A stretch of DNA of 64,000 nt from Myxococcales bacterium (GCA_020633335.1 JACKDU010000012.1:124001-188000); one strand, 5' to 3'; numbered from the stretch's first letter, positions 17,072 through 25,772 are shown. Numbers and translations are program-made. Notes: generated by a model from the sequence alone, not told the origin.

Positions 17072-17833
17072 ATGGCGACGATGTCGGCGGTCTCCGAGCT
17101 CTCGCACCACATCCTGACGACGATCCTCGACGCGCTCGAGCTCCACGAGCTCCATGGCGCCGACGGCGGGCCGGCGCTCCTCCTGCCGCTGACGGTCCCC
17201 GATCAGCCGCCGGCGCGCCTGCGGCTCTGGGGCGGGCAGGCGATCGGCCGCCTGGTGTCGATCGAGATCGAGGCGCCGGCGCTCGCCCTCAGCGCCCACA
17301 TCCTCGGCGCCTTCGCGGCCCCCGGCTCGCCGCTGCCCCACCTCTTCGTCGACCTCGTCGCCGCCCGCGGGAGCCAGAGCGTCGCCTTCGATCTCCTGCC
17401 GCGGGTCGACCTCGCCGCCAGCGTGGAGTGGATGGACGCGGTCCTCACCCCGCTGACGGCCGCCCACCAGGAGCTCGCCGAGATCGAGGGGGCGCGGGCG
17501 TTGCCGCTCAACCACCGCCTGCGCGCCTTCCTGAGCCCCTGGTCGGCGGCGCTCGAGTGCGGCGAGGCGGCGCTCGCCGGGCCGCTGCGCCGGGTGATCG
17601 AGGCCTACGTCGATCACTGGCTCCGCCTGGTCGGCGGCGCGCTCCCGGAGGCCGCGGACCTCGAGCACTCGCCAGCGCTCCTGGGCGCGCGAGATCACCG
17701 GTATCGCGCGCACCTCTTCAGCGCCGACGTGGATCCGGTGTGGCGTCGGATCGCCGGCCTCGTCGGCGACGCCGGCGCGTCCCAGCTCCAGGCGGCGCTC
17801 CGCGGTGAGGCGATTTCCGCCGCCGCGCACTAG
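17072..17833 (+). CDS. Ferredoxin-dependent bilin reductase-like protein (PcyA/HY2 superfamily)
   Basis: 253 aa, typical family length. The central segment LPHLFVDLVAARGSQSVAFDLLPRVDL lines up with the PcyA core (LPIFGCDIVAGRGQISAAIADLSPVHL). FLSPWSAALECGEAALAGPLRRVIEAYVDHWLRLV and HRYRAHLFSADVDPVWRRIAGLVGDAGASQL match the later helices (RPSSPEE..., QNDKTRRVLEKAFG). By hand alignment Glu65, His76 and Asp94 fall at the PcyA catalytic positions Glu76, His88 and Asp105. The Glu-to-Asp distance is 29 in both, with a one-residue shift of His. The family reduces biliverdin to phytobilins with ferredoxin. No heme oxygenase or phytochrome is in the window. It is divergent from the B12-photosensor operon, with 253 bp between. 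The hand alignment is from memory and needs a profile search. Confidence 0.72.
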   Translation: MATMSAVSELSHHILTTILDALELHELHGADGGPALLLPLTVPDQPPARLRLWGGQAIGRLVSIEIEAPALALSAHILGAFAAPGSPLPHLFVDLVAARGSQSVAFDLLPRVDLAASVEWMDAVLTPLTAAHQELAEIEGARALPLNHRLRAFLSPWSAALECGEAALAGPLRRVIEAYVDHWLRLVGGALPEAADLEHSPALLGARDHRYRAHLFSADVDPVWRRIAGLVGDAGASQLQAALRGEAISAAAH

Positions 17834-18095
17834 TGCCCGGCTGCAGAGGTCGTCACGACGCTCGTGGTTCTCGCGGCCGCGGGTCGCGTCGACGAGGCTC
17901 GACGCATCCCGACACGACTTGACCTCGCCGACGAGACCATCGTCGCGGCGCACCAGCGGTCGCGCCGCCTGCGATGCGGTCTACCACGTTCGCAGGCGTC
18001 AGCGGCTGCGTCGCGCTGAAACGGCGCCGTCGCGGATCCTCGACGCGTGAATTGTTCTTTGCCTTCGCTCGCGCCCATCGGCCACTCTAGAGGTC

Positions 18096-20841
18096 GTGAC
18101 GAAGCTACCGGGTGCCTCGTCGGAGGAGCTCGCGGGCCAGGCCACGCTCGAGGAGGAGCGTGACTTCTGGCGGAGCGTCGCCGAGGATCCAGAGGACTGG
18201 ACCTACTGGCAGAGTCCCGGCGGCGCGCTGCGCCACGTCGGGGCGGGCTGCGAGGCGCTCTCCGGCTACGCGCCTGCCGAGTTCCGTGACGACCCCGGGC
18301 TCCTGATCAGGATCGTCCATCCGCAGGACCGCGCCCGCTTCGCCCAGCACCTCGAGGACGAGCGCGAGCGTTCCCCGCTCGCGCCGATCGATTTTCGGAT
18401 CGTCCGCCGCGACGGTGAGGTCCGCTGGATCAAGCACCGCTGCCGGCCGGTCGACGGACGCGACGGCCGTCCCCTCGGATGGCGGGCTCGCAACGTCGAC
18501 GTCACCGACGAGCGCCGGGCCGAGAGCGCCTTCAACGCCCTCGTCGGCTCCTCCCTCCAGGGGGTCCTGATCAGCCAGCGGGGGCGCTTCGTCTTCGCCA
18601 ACGACACCGCGGCGGAGATCCTGGATCGCCCGATCGACGAGCTCCTGGCGATGTCGTCGCAGGATGCAGCGGCGCTCTTCCAGCTCGACCAGGGCCAAGA
18701 TCCGCCGAGGCGCCACGAGCGACGGGTCGTCCGCGGCGACGGGAGCGACGCCTGGATCGACGTCGTCGCCGCGCCGACGAGCTTCGACGGCCGCTCTGCG
18801 CTCCGCTACGTCTTCGTCGACATCACCGCGCGCAAGGAGGCCGAGGAGGCCCACCGCATCCTGGTCGAGAGCTCGCTCCAGGGGCTGATCATCGCCCAGG
18901 ACGGGCGGATCGTCTTCGCCAACGCGGCCTTCGCCGCCATGATCGGCTACGACCCCGAGTCGCTGACCGCGATGAGCGGCGCCGAGCTCCTCGAGATCGT
19001 CCACCCGGACGACCGCGAGCGCCTGCTCACCTTCCACCACGCGCGCCTCGCTGGGTTGCCCGCGCCGCCGGCCTACGAGTCGCGGTGGATCGCCAGCGAC
19101 GGGACGATCCGCTGGATCCACACCACCGCCGCGTCGACGGTCTTCCACGGGCGCCCGGCGATCCAGGCCATCTACGTCGACGTCACCGATCGCCGCCTCG
19201 CCGACCGTCGCCTCCGCGAGCACGGCGCCCAGCTCCACGCGATCTTCGAGAACGCCGCGGTCGCGGTCAACCTCGTGGCGCTCGACGGGCGCTTCCTCCA
19301 GGTCAACCGGCGCTTCGTCGAGCTCGTCGGCTACTCGCAGGATGAGCTCCTCCAGATGACCGCCTGGGATCTCGAGCACCCGGACGACGTGCCCGTGGTC
19401 CAGGCCCTCGGCGCCGAGCTCCTCGCTGGCGAGCGCCCCGACTTCCGCGTCGAGCTCCGCTACGTCCGAGCCGACGGCAGCGTGTTCTGGGGTGATCTCT
19501 CGGTGACCCCGATCCGCGACGACGAGGGGGTGATCATCGGGGTGGTCGGCGTGCTCGTCGACATCAGCGCGCGTAAGTCCGCGACCTGGGCGCTCCACGA
19601 GAACCGCGCCCGCTTCCGCGACCTCATCGCCCGCGCGGGGGTCGCGATCGGTACCGTCAGCAGCGACGGCGTCATCGAGATGATCAACGACGAGGGCGCC
19701 CGCGCCATCGGCCTCAGCCCCTCGGCGGTCATCGGCCTCCACCTCAGCGAGCTCCCCCTCGGTGACGCGGCGCCGGTCGTCGCCGGCATCGTCGACGAGG
19801 CCCTCAGGTCCGAGCGCATCGTCCACGGGGAGGCCCGCTTCAGCTTCGGCGGCGAGGACCGGACCTACCTGGTCAGCGCCTCGCCGATCCAGCTCTCGCC
19901 GGGCGAGACGATCGTCCAGGTGATCGCCCACGACATCAGCGAGCGCAAGCGGATGGAGGAGCGGCTCCGCGAGCACAGCCAGCGCCTCGCCGCCGCCGAG
20001 GCGATCGCCCACCTCGGGAGCTGGGAGATCGAGGTCGCCACCGGCGAGTGCCACCTCTCCGACGAGTTCTATCGGATCTGCGGCTTCGGTCCTCTGCCCG
20101 CCCCAGGGGGCTGCTACGCTCGCCTTCCGCGTCCGCGACACCGGGATCGGGATCTCCCTCGAGCAGCAGGAGCGGCTCTTCCGGCCCTTCACCCAGGCCG
20201 ACGCCTCGACCTCGCGGAACTACGGCGGCACCGGCCTCGGCCTGGTGATCAGCCGCCGCCTGGCGCGGGCGATGGGCGGCGAGCTCCGGGTGGAGAGCGC
20301 CCTCGCCGAGGGCTCGACCTTCACCTTCGAGCTCCCGCTCCGGGCGGTCGAGTGCGCGTCGATCTCGGCGCCCGAGGGGGGCAGCGCGCTCGAGGTCGGC
20401 GGCGCCCCGGGCGAGCTCCGCCCGCTGCAGATCCTCGTGGCCGAGGACAACCCGATGAATCAGGTCGTGATGATCGGGATGCTCAAGGCGCTCGGCTACA
20501 CCGCGGACGTCGTCCAGAACGGACGCGCGGCCGTCGAGGCCCTGGGGCGCGAGCTCTACGACGTCGTCCTCATGGACGTGCAGATGCCGGAGCTCGACGG
20601 CCTCGCGGCGACCCGCGAGCTCCGCGACGAGCTCCCGCGCGCGCGCCAGCCCTTCGTCGTCGCCCTGACCGCCCACTCGTCGGATCACGATCGCCGGCGC
20701 TGCTTCGAGGCCGGGATGGACGACTACCTCAGCAAGCCGATCCGCCTCGATCGCCTCGCCTCGACGCTCGCGCGCGCGCCGAGGATCGCCCGTGATGCGG
20801 CCGATCCGTCGGCGCTGAGGCGCTCGCGCGAGGCGCGCTGA
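18096..20841 (+). pseudogene. Multi-PAS hybrid histidine kinase with internal deletion and frameshift
   Basis: Frame 1 of the gene (GTG start) encodes five to six PAS/PAC units in tandem (FRIVRRDGEVRWIKHR, VVRGDGSDAWIDVV, SRWIASDGTIRWIH, LRYVRADGSVFWGD, then LGSWEIEVATGECHLSDEFYRICGFG). At about 20090-20112 the reading jumps to another frame that holds only the C-terminal half of HATPase_c (ATLAFRVRDTGIGIS, YGGTGLGLVISRRLARAMGG). After it comes a complete REC domain (ILVAEDNPMNQ, LMDVQMPEL, SKPIRLD) ending at 20841. The rest of the last PAS, all of HisKA and the N-box are missing, so no phospho-His remains. Frame 1 itself reads on in nonsense to ~20795. Either a real decayed gene or a collapsed assembly between similar kinases. 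Confidence 0.85.
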
Positions 20842-20973
20842 GGCGGGCCCAGGCTCGCTCGCCTGGGCGCTCGTGGTCGCGGCGCTCGCCCGCGCCGAGC
20901 AGCGGCGCGCCCGGTCGCGGGGCCGCCGATGATCAGCCGGAGATCGTCGGTCGGGGGTATGCTGCGAGGTGCG

Positions 20974-21639
20974 GTGGGCGGCGGGTGCGAGCGCGGTGGT
21001 CGGTGGCGTCGGGGCCTCCTCGGGCTCGCGTTCGGGCTCGCGCTCGCGTCGCCGACCTGCGCGCGCCCCGACGGCTCGGCGCGCGACCCCGACGACGCGG
21101 TCGCCGACGCAGGCGAGCCGCTGAGCGCGGGTCCGGAGGGGGAGAGCGGCGGCGCCGAGGCCGGCGCCGAGACCGGCGCATGGAGCGAGGCGAGCGAGTC
21201 GGATGGGGGCGAGGAGCCGATCTCGCCGGAGCCAGAGCCGGAGCCGGAGCCCGCGCCGACGACCGCTCCGCAGGTCTCGTCCGCCGGTCCGGCGATGTCG
21301 CTGGGCCGGATCCTCGGCGCGACCGAGCGGCGGATCGCCGCCGGGGTCGGTCGCCCGGGCGAGCCCGGCGAGGGCGGGTGGATCCACTTCGGACCGGAGC
21401 TCGCGGTCCGCTTCGAGGGCGGGCGCGCGGTCGAGGCGGCGATGGCCCTGCCGGCCGGGCTCACCTGCGACGAGGCCGCGGCGTGGGCGGGCTTTCGCCG
21501 GGCGATGCCGCCGATCCGCCACCCCGATCGCTGCGCGTGGCCGGGGCTCAGCGAGCGCCACCGCCTCGCCCGCGGCGTCGCCGGGGAGCTCTCGCCGGCG
21601 ACCGGCGTCCTCCACGTCTGGCGGATCGCCGATCGCTAG
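20974..21639 (+). CDS. Secreted Glu/Ala-rich hypothetical protein
   Basis: The open frame begins at 20929, but TATGCT at 20958-20963 looks like the -10 element, making the in-frame GTG at 20974 the more likely start. The N-terminus then has WRRGLLGLAFGLALASPTCA, a signal peptide. Residues ~35-100 are acidic low complexity ending in PEPEPEPEPAP, and the C-terminal ~110 residues form a compact domain (GWIHFGPELAVRFEGGRAVEAAMALPAGLTCDEAAAWAGF, PPIRHPDRCAWPGL, VLHVWRI) with two Cys. I do not recognise the domain. Envelope location is inferred. Confidence 0.68.
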   Translation: MGGGCERGGRWRRGLLGLAFGLALASPTCARPDGSARDPDDAVADAGEPLSAGPEGESGGAEAGAETGAWSEASESDGGEEPISPEPEPEPEPAPTTAPQVSSAGPAMSLGRILGATERRIAAGVGRPGEPGEGGWIHFGPELAVRFEGGRAVEAAMALPAGLTCDEAAAWAGFRRAMPPIRHPDRCAWPGLSERHRLARGVAGELSPATGVLHVWRIADR

Positions 21640-21660
21640 GGGACGTCCTCGCGCCCCCAA

Positions 21661-21682
21661 AACATGTCCATAGAGACATGTT
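21661..21682. repeat. ATGTC/GACAT inverted repeat, possible terminator
   Basis: AACATGTC and GACATGTT are perfect 8-nt arms separated by CATAGA, starting 22 nt after a stop codon. Same core as the repeats at 914, 5581 and 32760. Confidence 0.5.
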
Positions 21683-22083
21683 CATGATGAGGGAGGGTGC
21701 GCCGATGAGCACCCGCGTCGGGGTCCGATGTGTCCTATCGGCGCTGTCCGAAGAGTCATCTTTGGCGGCCAATCGGCGCGCTCCTGAGGACGCCCACGAG
21801 CCGCTCGCCGGGAGATCGGCGCCCGCCTGACGCATGAACAAACGGACAGACCTGAGCCGCGTCACGGGGCGCCGCGGTGGGGCTCTGAGGCCCCGCCGGG
21901 GGATCTCAGCAGGGCCCGCCAGTACCGCCTTCGGGGCCGAATTGTCAGGTATGCGCGGAAACGCGCCCTTACGGAACGTCGCTTCCGGGCGGAGGGCGGG
22001 GCCCTCCGGCCACGATGCTCGGGATCGGCCGGAGGCTTGGGATCTCCACCCGCTTGTGATAGGTCCCAAGTTGGAACGGTCCG
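21683..22083. other. Non-coding stretch of ~400 bp before the QPT-repeat lipoprotein gene
   Basis: No convincing gene. Short open frames here lack codon bias and family signals. A GGGGC-TCTGA-GGCCCC hairpin lies near 21893-21909. No -35/-10 pair could be assigned confidently to the downstream lipoprotein gene. It could hold a leader or an unrecognised RNA. Confidence 0.4.
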
Positions 22084-22923
22084 ATGAACACGAGAATCTT
22101 CCTCTGCGCCGCCTTCTCCCTCGGAGTCTTCGCCTGCGCCGGCAAGTCGTCGGACACCGCCAACCCGTCGATCGCCTCCGGCCCGGCCGCGGGTGAGTCC
22201 TGCGCGGCCTACGTCGGCCGCTCGGCGCCGGGCGTCCAGTGCCTGACGGTCGACGCCGGCCACTGCCAGTGCTCGCTCGCGTCGGCGGGCCCCTGGCCGA
22301 CGCAGCCGACGCAGCCGACGCAGCCGACCCAGCCGATCACCAGCCAGCCGACGCAGCCGACGCAGCCGACGCAGCCGAAGCCCGCCGGCGGGGTCAAGAT
22401 GGCCAAGCTCACCTTCCAGGGCGCCCCCGACTACACCACCGTGCAGTGCGTGAGCGGCCCCTGCCCGACCTCGGCGTCGGTGATGATCTCGGTCGCCGGC
22501 TACCCCGACGTGCCGATCGCCGGCGAGGCCGCGACCGTCCGCTTCGACATCAAGGCGCCGAACTACCGCGGCGCGACCGTGGACTTCCGCCTCACCCCGG
22601 GCGAGAACACGATCCCGGTCGCCCTCGAGCCGACCGGCGAGGTCGACATGAAGAAGGGCTCGGTCGCCTTCGACGGCGCGCCCCAGGGGACGATGGTCAA
22701 GTGTCAGGGCAAGCGCTGCCCCGACGCCGCCCAGCACCCCTCGTCCGAGTCGATGAACTTCACCCTCGGCGAGACCGAGGAGGAGAACAAGGTGATCTTC
22801 TCCTTCAGCGCGCCGGGCTATCGGACGACGATCAACGTCTACATCCTCAAGCCGGGCAAGAACCGGGTCCCGGTGAAGATGGATGTCGTCAACCCCGACG
22901 AGCGCGCCGCCGGCCGCAACTAG
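22084..22923 (+). CDS. Lipoprotein with Thr-Gln-Pro repeats and two PEGA-like beta domains
   Basis: 279 aa. Signal peptide with lipobox LGVFAC (Cys18). After a Cys-rich patch (CAAY, CLTV, CQCSL) comes a run of Gln-Pro-Thr tripeptides (~75-100) encoded by 9-bp CAGCCGACG repeats. Two similar ~80-residue modules follow: KLTFQGAPDYTTVQCVSGPCPTSASVMISV...VRFDIKAPNYRGATVDFRLTPGENTIPVALEP, and GSVAFDGAPQGTMVKCQGKRCPDAAQ...VIFSFSAPGYRTTINVYILKPGKNRVPVKM. Their paired Cys and GY/NYR turn recall PEGA-type cell-surface domains. It is a clear internal duplication. Function is unknown. Confidence 0.85.
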   Translation: MNTRIFLCAAFSLGVFACAGKSSDTANPSIASGPAAGESCAAYVGRSAPGVQCLTVDAGHCQCSLASAGPWPTQPTQPTQPTQPITSQPTQPTQPTQPKPAGGVKMAKLTFQGAPDYTTVQCVSGPCPTSASVMISVAGYPDVPIAGEAATVRFDIKAPNYRGATVDFRLTPGENTIPVALEPTGEVDMKKGSVAFDGAPQGTMVKCQGKRCPDAAQHPSSESMNFTLGETEEENKVIFSFSAPGYRTTINVYILKPGKNRVPVKMDVVNPDERAAGRN

Positions 22924-24520
22924 CCCGCCCGCGGGTCGCTCGCGGCGTCCGCTCTCGGAGGCCCTGGACGACCCCGCGTTCACCCCGCGTCGCCGCGACC
23001 TGCCGGCGCTCGTCGAGCTCCTCGGCGAGGCCGACTCAGCGCGCGCCTCGGCGATCGAGGAGGCGATCCTGCGGATCGGCCCGGCGGTCGCCGACGGCGT
23101 CAGCGAGCGCCTCGAGGGCGCGGGCGCCCCGCTCCGCGGCCGCCTGGTCCGGATCCTCGGGCGCTGGGCGAGCGAGCGCCCCGAGCTCGTCCCCCGCCTC
23201 CTCGCGCTCCTCGAGGACGGCGACCCGAAGGCCCAGCGCAACGCGATCATCGCCCTCGGCAAGCTCGACGACCCGCGGATCGCCCCCGCGCTCCTCGCCC
23301 TCGCGGCCGCCGAGGCGCGCCTGCCCCACCTCCGCTCGCTCGCCGACGCCCTCGGCAAGGTCGGCGGCGAGGCGGCGCTCGCCTGGCTCCGCGGGCTCGA
23401 CGATCGCGGCGACCCCGAGCTCGACCGCCTCCGTCGCCGCGCCCTCCTGATCGCCGAGCGCAGCCTCCAGCGCGACGCCGCCGACTCGGAGGTCGATCTC
23501 GAGGCGATCCTCGAGGGGCCGACGCTGGTCGACCTCCACGTCCGCCGCGGCCTCGAGGGGCTCCTCATCGACGAGCTCGAGGCCGCGGGGATCGTCGACG
23601 AGCCGGAGGCGATCTCCCCCGGCTGTGTGCGCGGCCGGGCGAGGGGGCGCCTCGGCGATCTCTGGCGGGCGCGCCTCGCCCTCGAGGTCGTCTTCCCGGG
23701 GCCCGCGCTGCGGCCGGGCGACGAGGTCGAGGCGATCGTCGCGGCCCTCGCGCGGCCGGAGCTGCGGGCCCGCCTGCGGGCGTGGACCCGGGGGCCGATC
23801 CGCTACCGCCTCGTGCTCCCCGGCGGCCACCGGCGGGCGGCCGTCTGGGCGATCGCCGACGCGCTGCGGGCCCGGGCGCCCGAGCTGATCAACGACCCCA
23901 GCGCGGCGACCTGGGAGCTCCGGGTGACCCGCGAGGACGGGCGCCTGGCGCTCGACGTGGCCCCGCGCCGGGTCGCCGATCCCCGCTTCACCTACCGGCG
24001 AGGCGACGTGCCGGCGGCCTCCCACCCGACGATCGCCGCGGCCCTCGCCCGCCTCGCCGGGGTCCGGGCCGACGACGTGATCTGGGATCCCTTCGTCGGC
24101 TCCGGCCTCGAGCTCTGCGAGCGCGGGCTCCTCGGCCCCTACCGCCGCCTCTGGGGCTCGGACCTCGACCCCCGGGCGCTGGCGGTCGCCCGTGAGAACC
24201 TCGAGGCCGCCGGCCTCGATCGCTGGGAGCTCCTCGAGGGCGACGCGCGGGCGCTCGAGATCCCCGGCGGGGTGACCTGCGTGATCACCAACCCGCCGCT
24301 CGGTCGCCGGGTGCGGGGGCCCGAGGGGCTCCTCTGCGAGGCGCTCGGGCCCCTCGCCGCCAACCTCCGCCCCGGCGGGCGCCTGGTCTGGATCACCCCC
24401 GAGCCGGCGGCCACCCGGGCGGCGGCGACGGCCGCCGGCCTCCGCCCCGAGGTCTCGCTGCGGATCGACCTCGGCGGCTTCGCCGGGACGATCGAGCGCT
24501 GGGCGCTGGCGCGGCGCTAG
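22883..24520 (+). CDS. HEAT-repeat protein fused to a UPF0020-type RNA methyltransferase
   Basis: 545 aa. The N-terminal ~190 residues are alpha-helical HEAT/Armadillo-type repeats (ALVELLGEADSARASAIEEAILRIGPAVADGV, LVRILGRWASERPELVPRLLALLEDGDPKAQRNAIIALGKLDDPRIAPALL). The middle resembles the THUMP-like part of rRNA/tRNA methyltransferases (VRRGLEGLLIDEL, IRYRLVLPGGHRRAAVWAIADALR). The C-terminus has HPTIAAALARLAG, WDPFVGSGLELCERGLL (SAM loop), GSDLDPRALAVARENL and the catalytic NPPLGRR (NPPY/F type, N-methylation of guanine in this superfamily). The HEAT fusion is unusual. The ATG overlaps the upstream lipoprotein gene by 41 nt; a later start is possible. Confidence 0.88.
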   Translation: MSSTPTSAPPAATSPPAGRSRRPLSEALDDPAFTPRRRDLPALVELLGEADSARASAIEEAILRIGPAVADGVSERLEGAGAPLRGRLVRILGRWASERPELVPRLLALLEDGDPKAQRNAIIALGKLDDPRIAPALLALAAAEARLPHLRSLADALGKVGGEAALAWLRGLDDRGDPELDRLRRRALLIAERSLQRDAADSEVDLEAILEGPTLVDLHVRRGLEGLLIDELEAAGIVDEPEAISPGCVRGRARGRLGDLWRARLALEVVFPGPALRPGDEVEAIVAALARPELRARLRAWTRGPIRYRLVLPGGHRRAAVWAIADALRARAPELINDPSAATWELRVTREDGRLALDVAPRRVADPRFTYRRGDVPAASHPTIAAALARLAGVRADDVIWDPFVGSGLELCERGLLGPYRRLWGSDLDPRALAVARENLEAAGLDRWELLEGDARALEIPGGVTCVITNPPLGRRVRGPEGLLCEALGPLAANLRPGGRLVWITPEPAATRAAATAAGLRPEVSLRIDLGGFAGTIERWALARR

Positions 24521-24536
24521 CCCGCGCTTCGAAATG

Positions 24537-24572
24537 AAGAAGGCCGTGGATCCCGGGATCCGCGGCCTTCTT
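24537..24572. terminator. Strong intrinsic terminator after tRNA-Phe (minus) and the methyltransferase (plus)
   Basis: The 17-nt arms AAGAAGGCCGTGGATCC and GGATCCGCGGCCTTCTT pair with one mismatch around CG. A TT-rich stretch follows on either strand (CTTCTT..., TTCATTTC). The hairpin starts 8 nt past the 3' end of the tRNA and 17 nt past the methyltransferase stop, so it can serve both strands. Confidence 0.85.
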
Positions 24573-24580
24573 GCTTGCTT

Positions 24581-24653
24581 TGCCCAGGGACGGAATCGAA
24601 CCGCCGACACGGGGATTTTCAGTCCCCTGCTCTACCAACTGAGCTACCTGGGC
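24581..24653 (-). tRNA. tRNA-Phe (anticodon GAA)
   Basis: Reading the minus strand: acceptor GCCCAGG pairing with CCTGGGC plus discriminator A, D-arm GCTCAGTTGGTAGAGC, anticodon loop CTGAAAATC giving GAA, variable loop, and T-arm GGTTCGATTCC. 73 nt, CCA not encoded. The terminator at 24537-24572 follows directly. Confidence 0.97.
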
Positions 24654-24680
24654 GAGGGGTCAAGGTGGTACGAAATCCCG

Positions 24681-25367
24681 GTGCTGCCGTCAAGCGCTTC
24701 GAGCGAAGATCGACCCGGGGCGCGGAGCTCCCGCGGTGGGGCCCTCGCCGGCCGGGCCCTCGCCGGCCGGGTCCTTCCCTCGGGGCTCGGGAGGCTCCTC
24801 GGGCTCTGGGTTGGGCTCTGGGGAGGGCTCTGGGCTTCGACGGCGACGGCCGCTCCGGCCGCTCCGGCCGCGGCCGAGGAGGCGCCCCGGCCCTCCGCTC
24901 GCCTCGGCTTCGGCGGGGAGATCCGCGCCTCGGGCTCGGTCCACCAGAGCGCCGCGAGCTTCGCGCTGAGCGGCGACTACGCCTGGCGGCGGGCCGCGCT
25001 GGCGGTCGGCGTCGAGCTCAACCCCTACTTCGGCGTCGGCCCCGGCGACGCGCTCCCGGGGGCGCTCCACGTCTTCGCGGCCGGCGAGCACCGGGTGCCG
25101 ATCGGTCGCCTCACGCTCCGCCAGCGGATCGGCGTCGGCCCGGCGATCCTCCTCGCCGACACCCTCGGCCAGGCGCGGGGATCGGTCGGGATCTTCCTCG
25201 AGGGGGTGCCCCTCGGCCTCGAGATCCAGACCAAGGTGCAGCGGCTGGCGGTGGTCCTTGAGGCCTTCTCGCTCGCGCTCTCCGCGCCTTCGCTGCGGGC
25301 GAGCGAGGCCGGCGATCCGCCGCTCTTTCGCTACCAGTACCGGGCGAGCGTCGGCGTCCGCTTTTAG
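24681..25367 (+). CDS. Secreted outer-membrane-like beta protein
   Basis: The open frame extends back through the tRNA, so the start must be later. The in-frame GTG at 24681 is the best candidate and gives an N-terminus with a hydrophobic signal (LPSGLGRLLGLWVGLWGGLWASTATAAPA). The mature part (RLGFGGEIRASGSVHQSAASFALSGDYAWRRAALAVGVELNPYFGVGPGDALPGALHVFAAGEHRVPI, ending in FRYQYRASVGVRF) has alternating hydrophobic strands and a C-terminal Phe, like small outer-membrane beta-barrels. I do not recognise a family. The start is uncertain. Confidence 0.65.
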   Translation: MLPSSASSEDRPGARSSRGGALAGRALAGRVLPSGLGRLLGLWVGLWGGLWASTATAAPAAPAAAEEAPRPSARLGFGGEIRASGSVHQSAASFALSGDYAWRRAALAVGVELNPYFGVGPGDALPGALHVFAAGEHRVPIGRLTLRQRIGVGPAILLADTLGQARGSVGIFLEGVPLGLEIQTKVQRLAVVLEAFSLALSAPSLRASEAGDPPLFRYQYRASVGVRF

Positions 25368-25652
25368 GGACGCGGCGCTATGTCGATCAAGCGCTCGCGC
25401 CGGGATCGTCGTCGCTGGCCAGCCTCCGTAGCTGACGAGCGGGGTTGATCGAATCTCGCAAGGCGACGTCGATCCCGCCGATGCGTCAGCGTAGTCGACA
25501 CGTCCATCCGCCTCGGCAAGCCGGGTGGCGAGGCAGAGGTGCTCCACGGCGCGGTAGACGCGCCGGAACGAGCTCGCGCAAATCGCGCTTTTTTAGGGGG
25601 GCAAAATCACCCTTGGACCGTGGATGGCCTCAGAAGTACCTCATCCGAGATA
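25368..25652. other. Non-coding transition from GC-rich to lower-GC sequence
   Basis: Part of a ~330-bp gap between genes. Open frames here have no family signal. From about 25575 base composition shifts: CGCTTTTTTAGGGG and then AATTAATTGTTTCC-type sequence, unlike the surrounding genome. This marks the left border of the AbiE-like island. Confidence 0.5.
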
Positions 25653-25772
25653 ATTAATTGTTTCCTGAGAATTAACTGACCTGGTTATTTTTCCAAAACG
25701 AGTGAAGTTTTTGGAAAAATTAATTGTTTCTCGGAAATTAACTTCCTTGGCTATTCTTCGGGAGAGAGTGAA
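25653..25772 (+). repeat. Two 54-bp imperfect direct repeats at the AbiE-like island border
   Basis: Copy 1 (25653-25706) and copy 2 (25719-25772) share ATTAATTGTTTC, AATTAACT, TGG-TATT-TTC and GAGTGAA at matching positions, with a 66-bp period. Copy 2 overlaps the first codons of the antitoxin gene; copy 1 is non-coding in that frame because it contains TGA. It may be a tandem duplication of the gene start or a pair of regulator-binding sites for the gene's own HTH protein. Confidence 0.7.

Noticed and set aside
22296..22380. Regular 9-bp CAGCCGACG repeats that could suggest a CRISPR or VNTR array.
   Set aside because: They encode an in-frame Gln-Pro-Thr linker of a lipoprotein; there are no spacers.
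24534..24680. Start of the outer-membrane-like gene upstream of the tRNA.
   Set aside because: It would translate the terminator and the tRNA-Phe gene in reverse; a later GTG start is more plausible.
25445..25657. Small open frame between the beta-barrel-like gene and the AbiE island.
   Set aside because: Arg-rich low-quality sequence without a ribosome-binding site or motif.
24581..25772. tRNA-Phe as attachment site of the lower-GC AbiE-like island.
   Set aside because: The tRNA 3' end points away from the island, another gene lies in between, and no second copy of the tRNA 3' sequence was found near the island ends.
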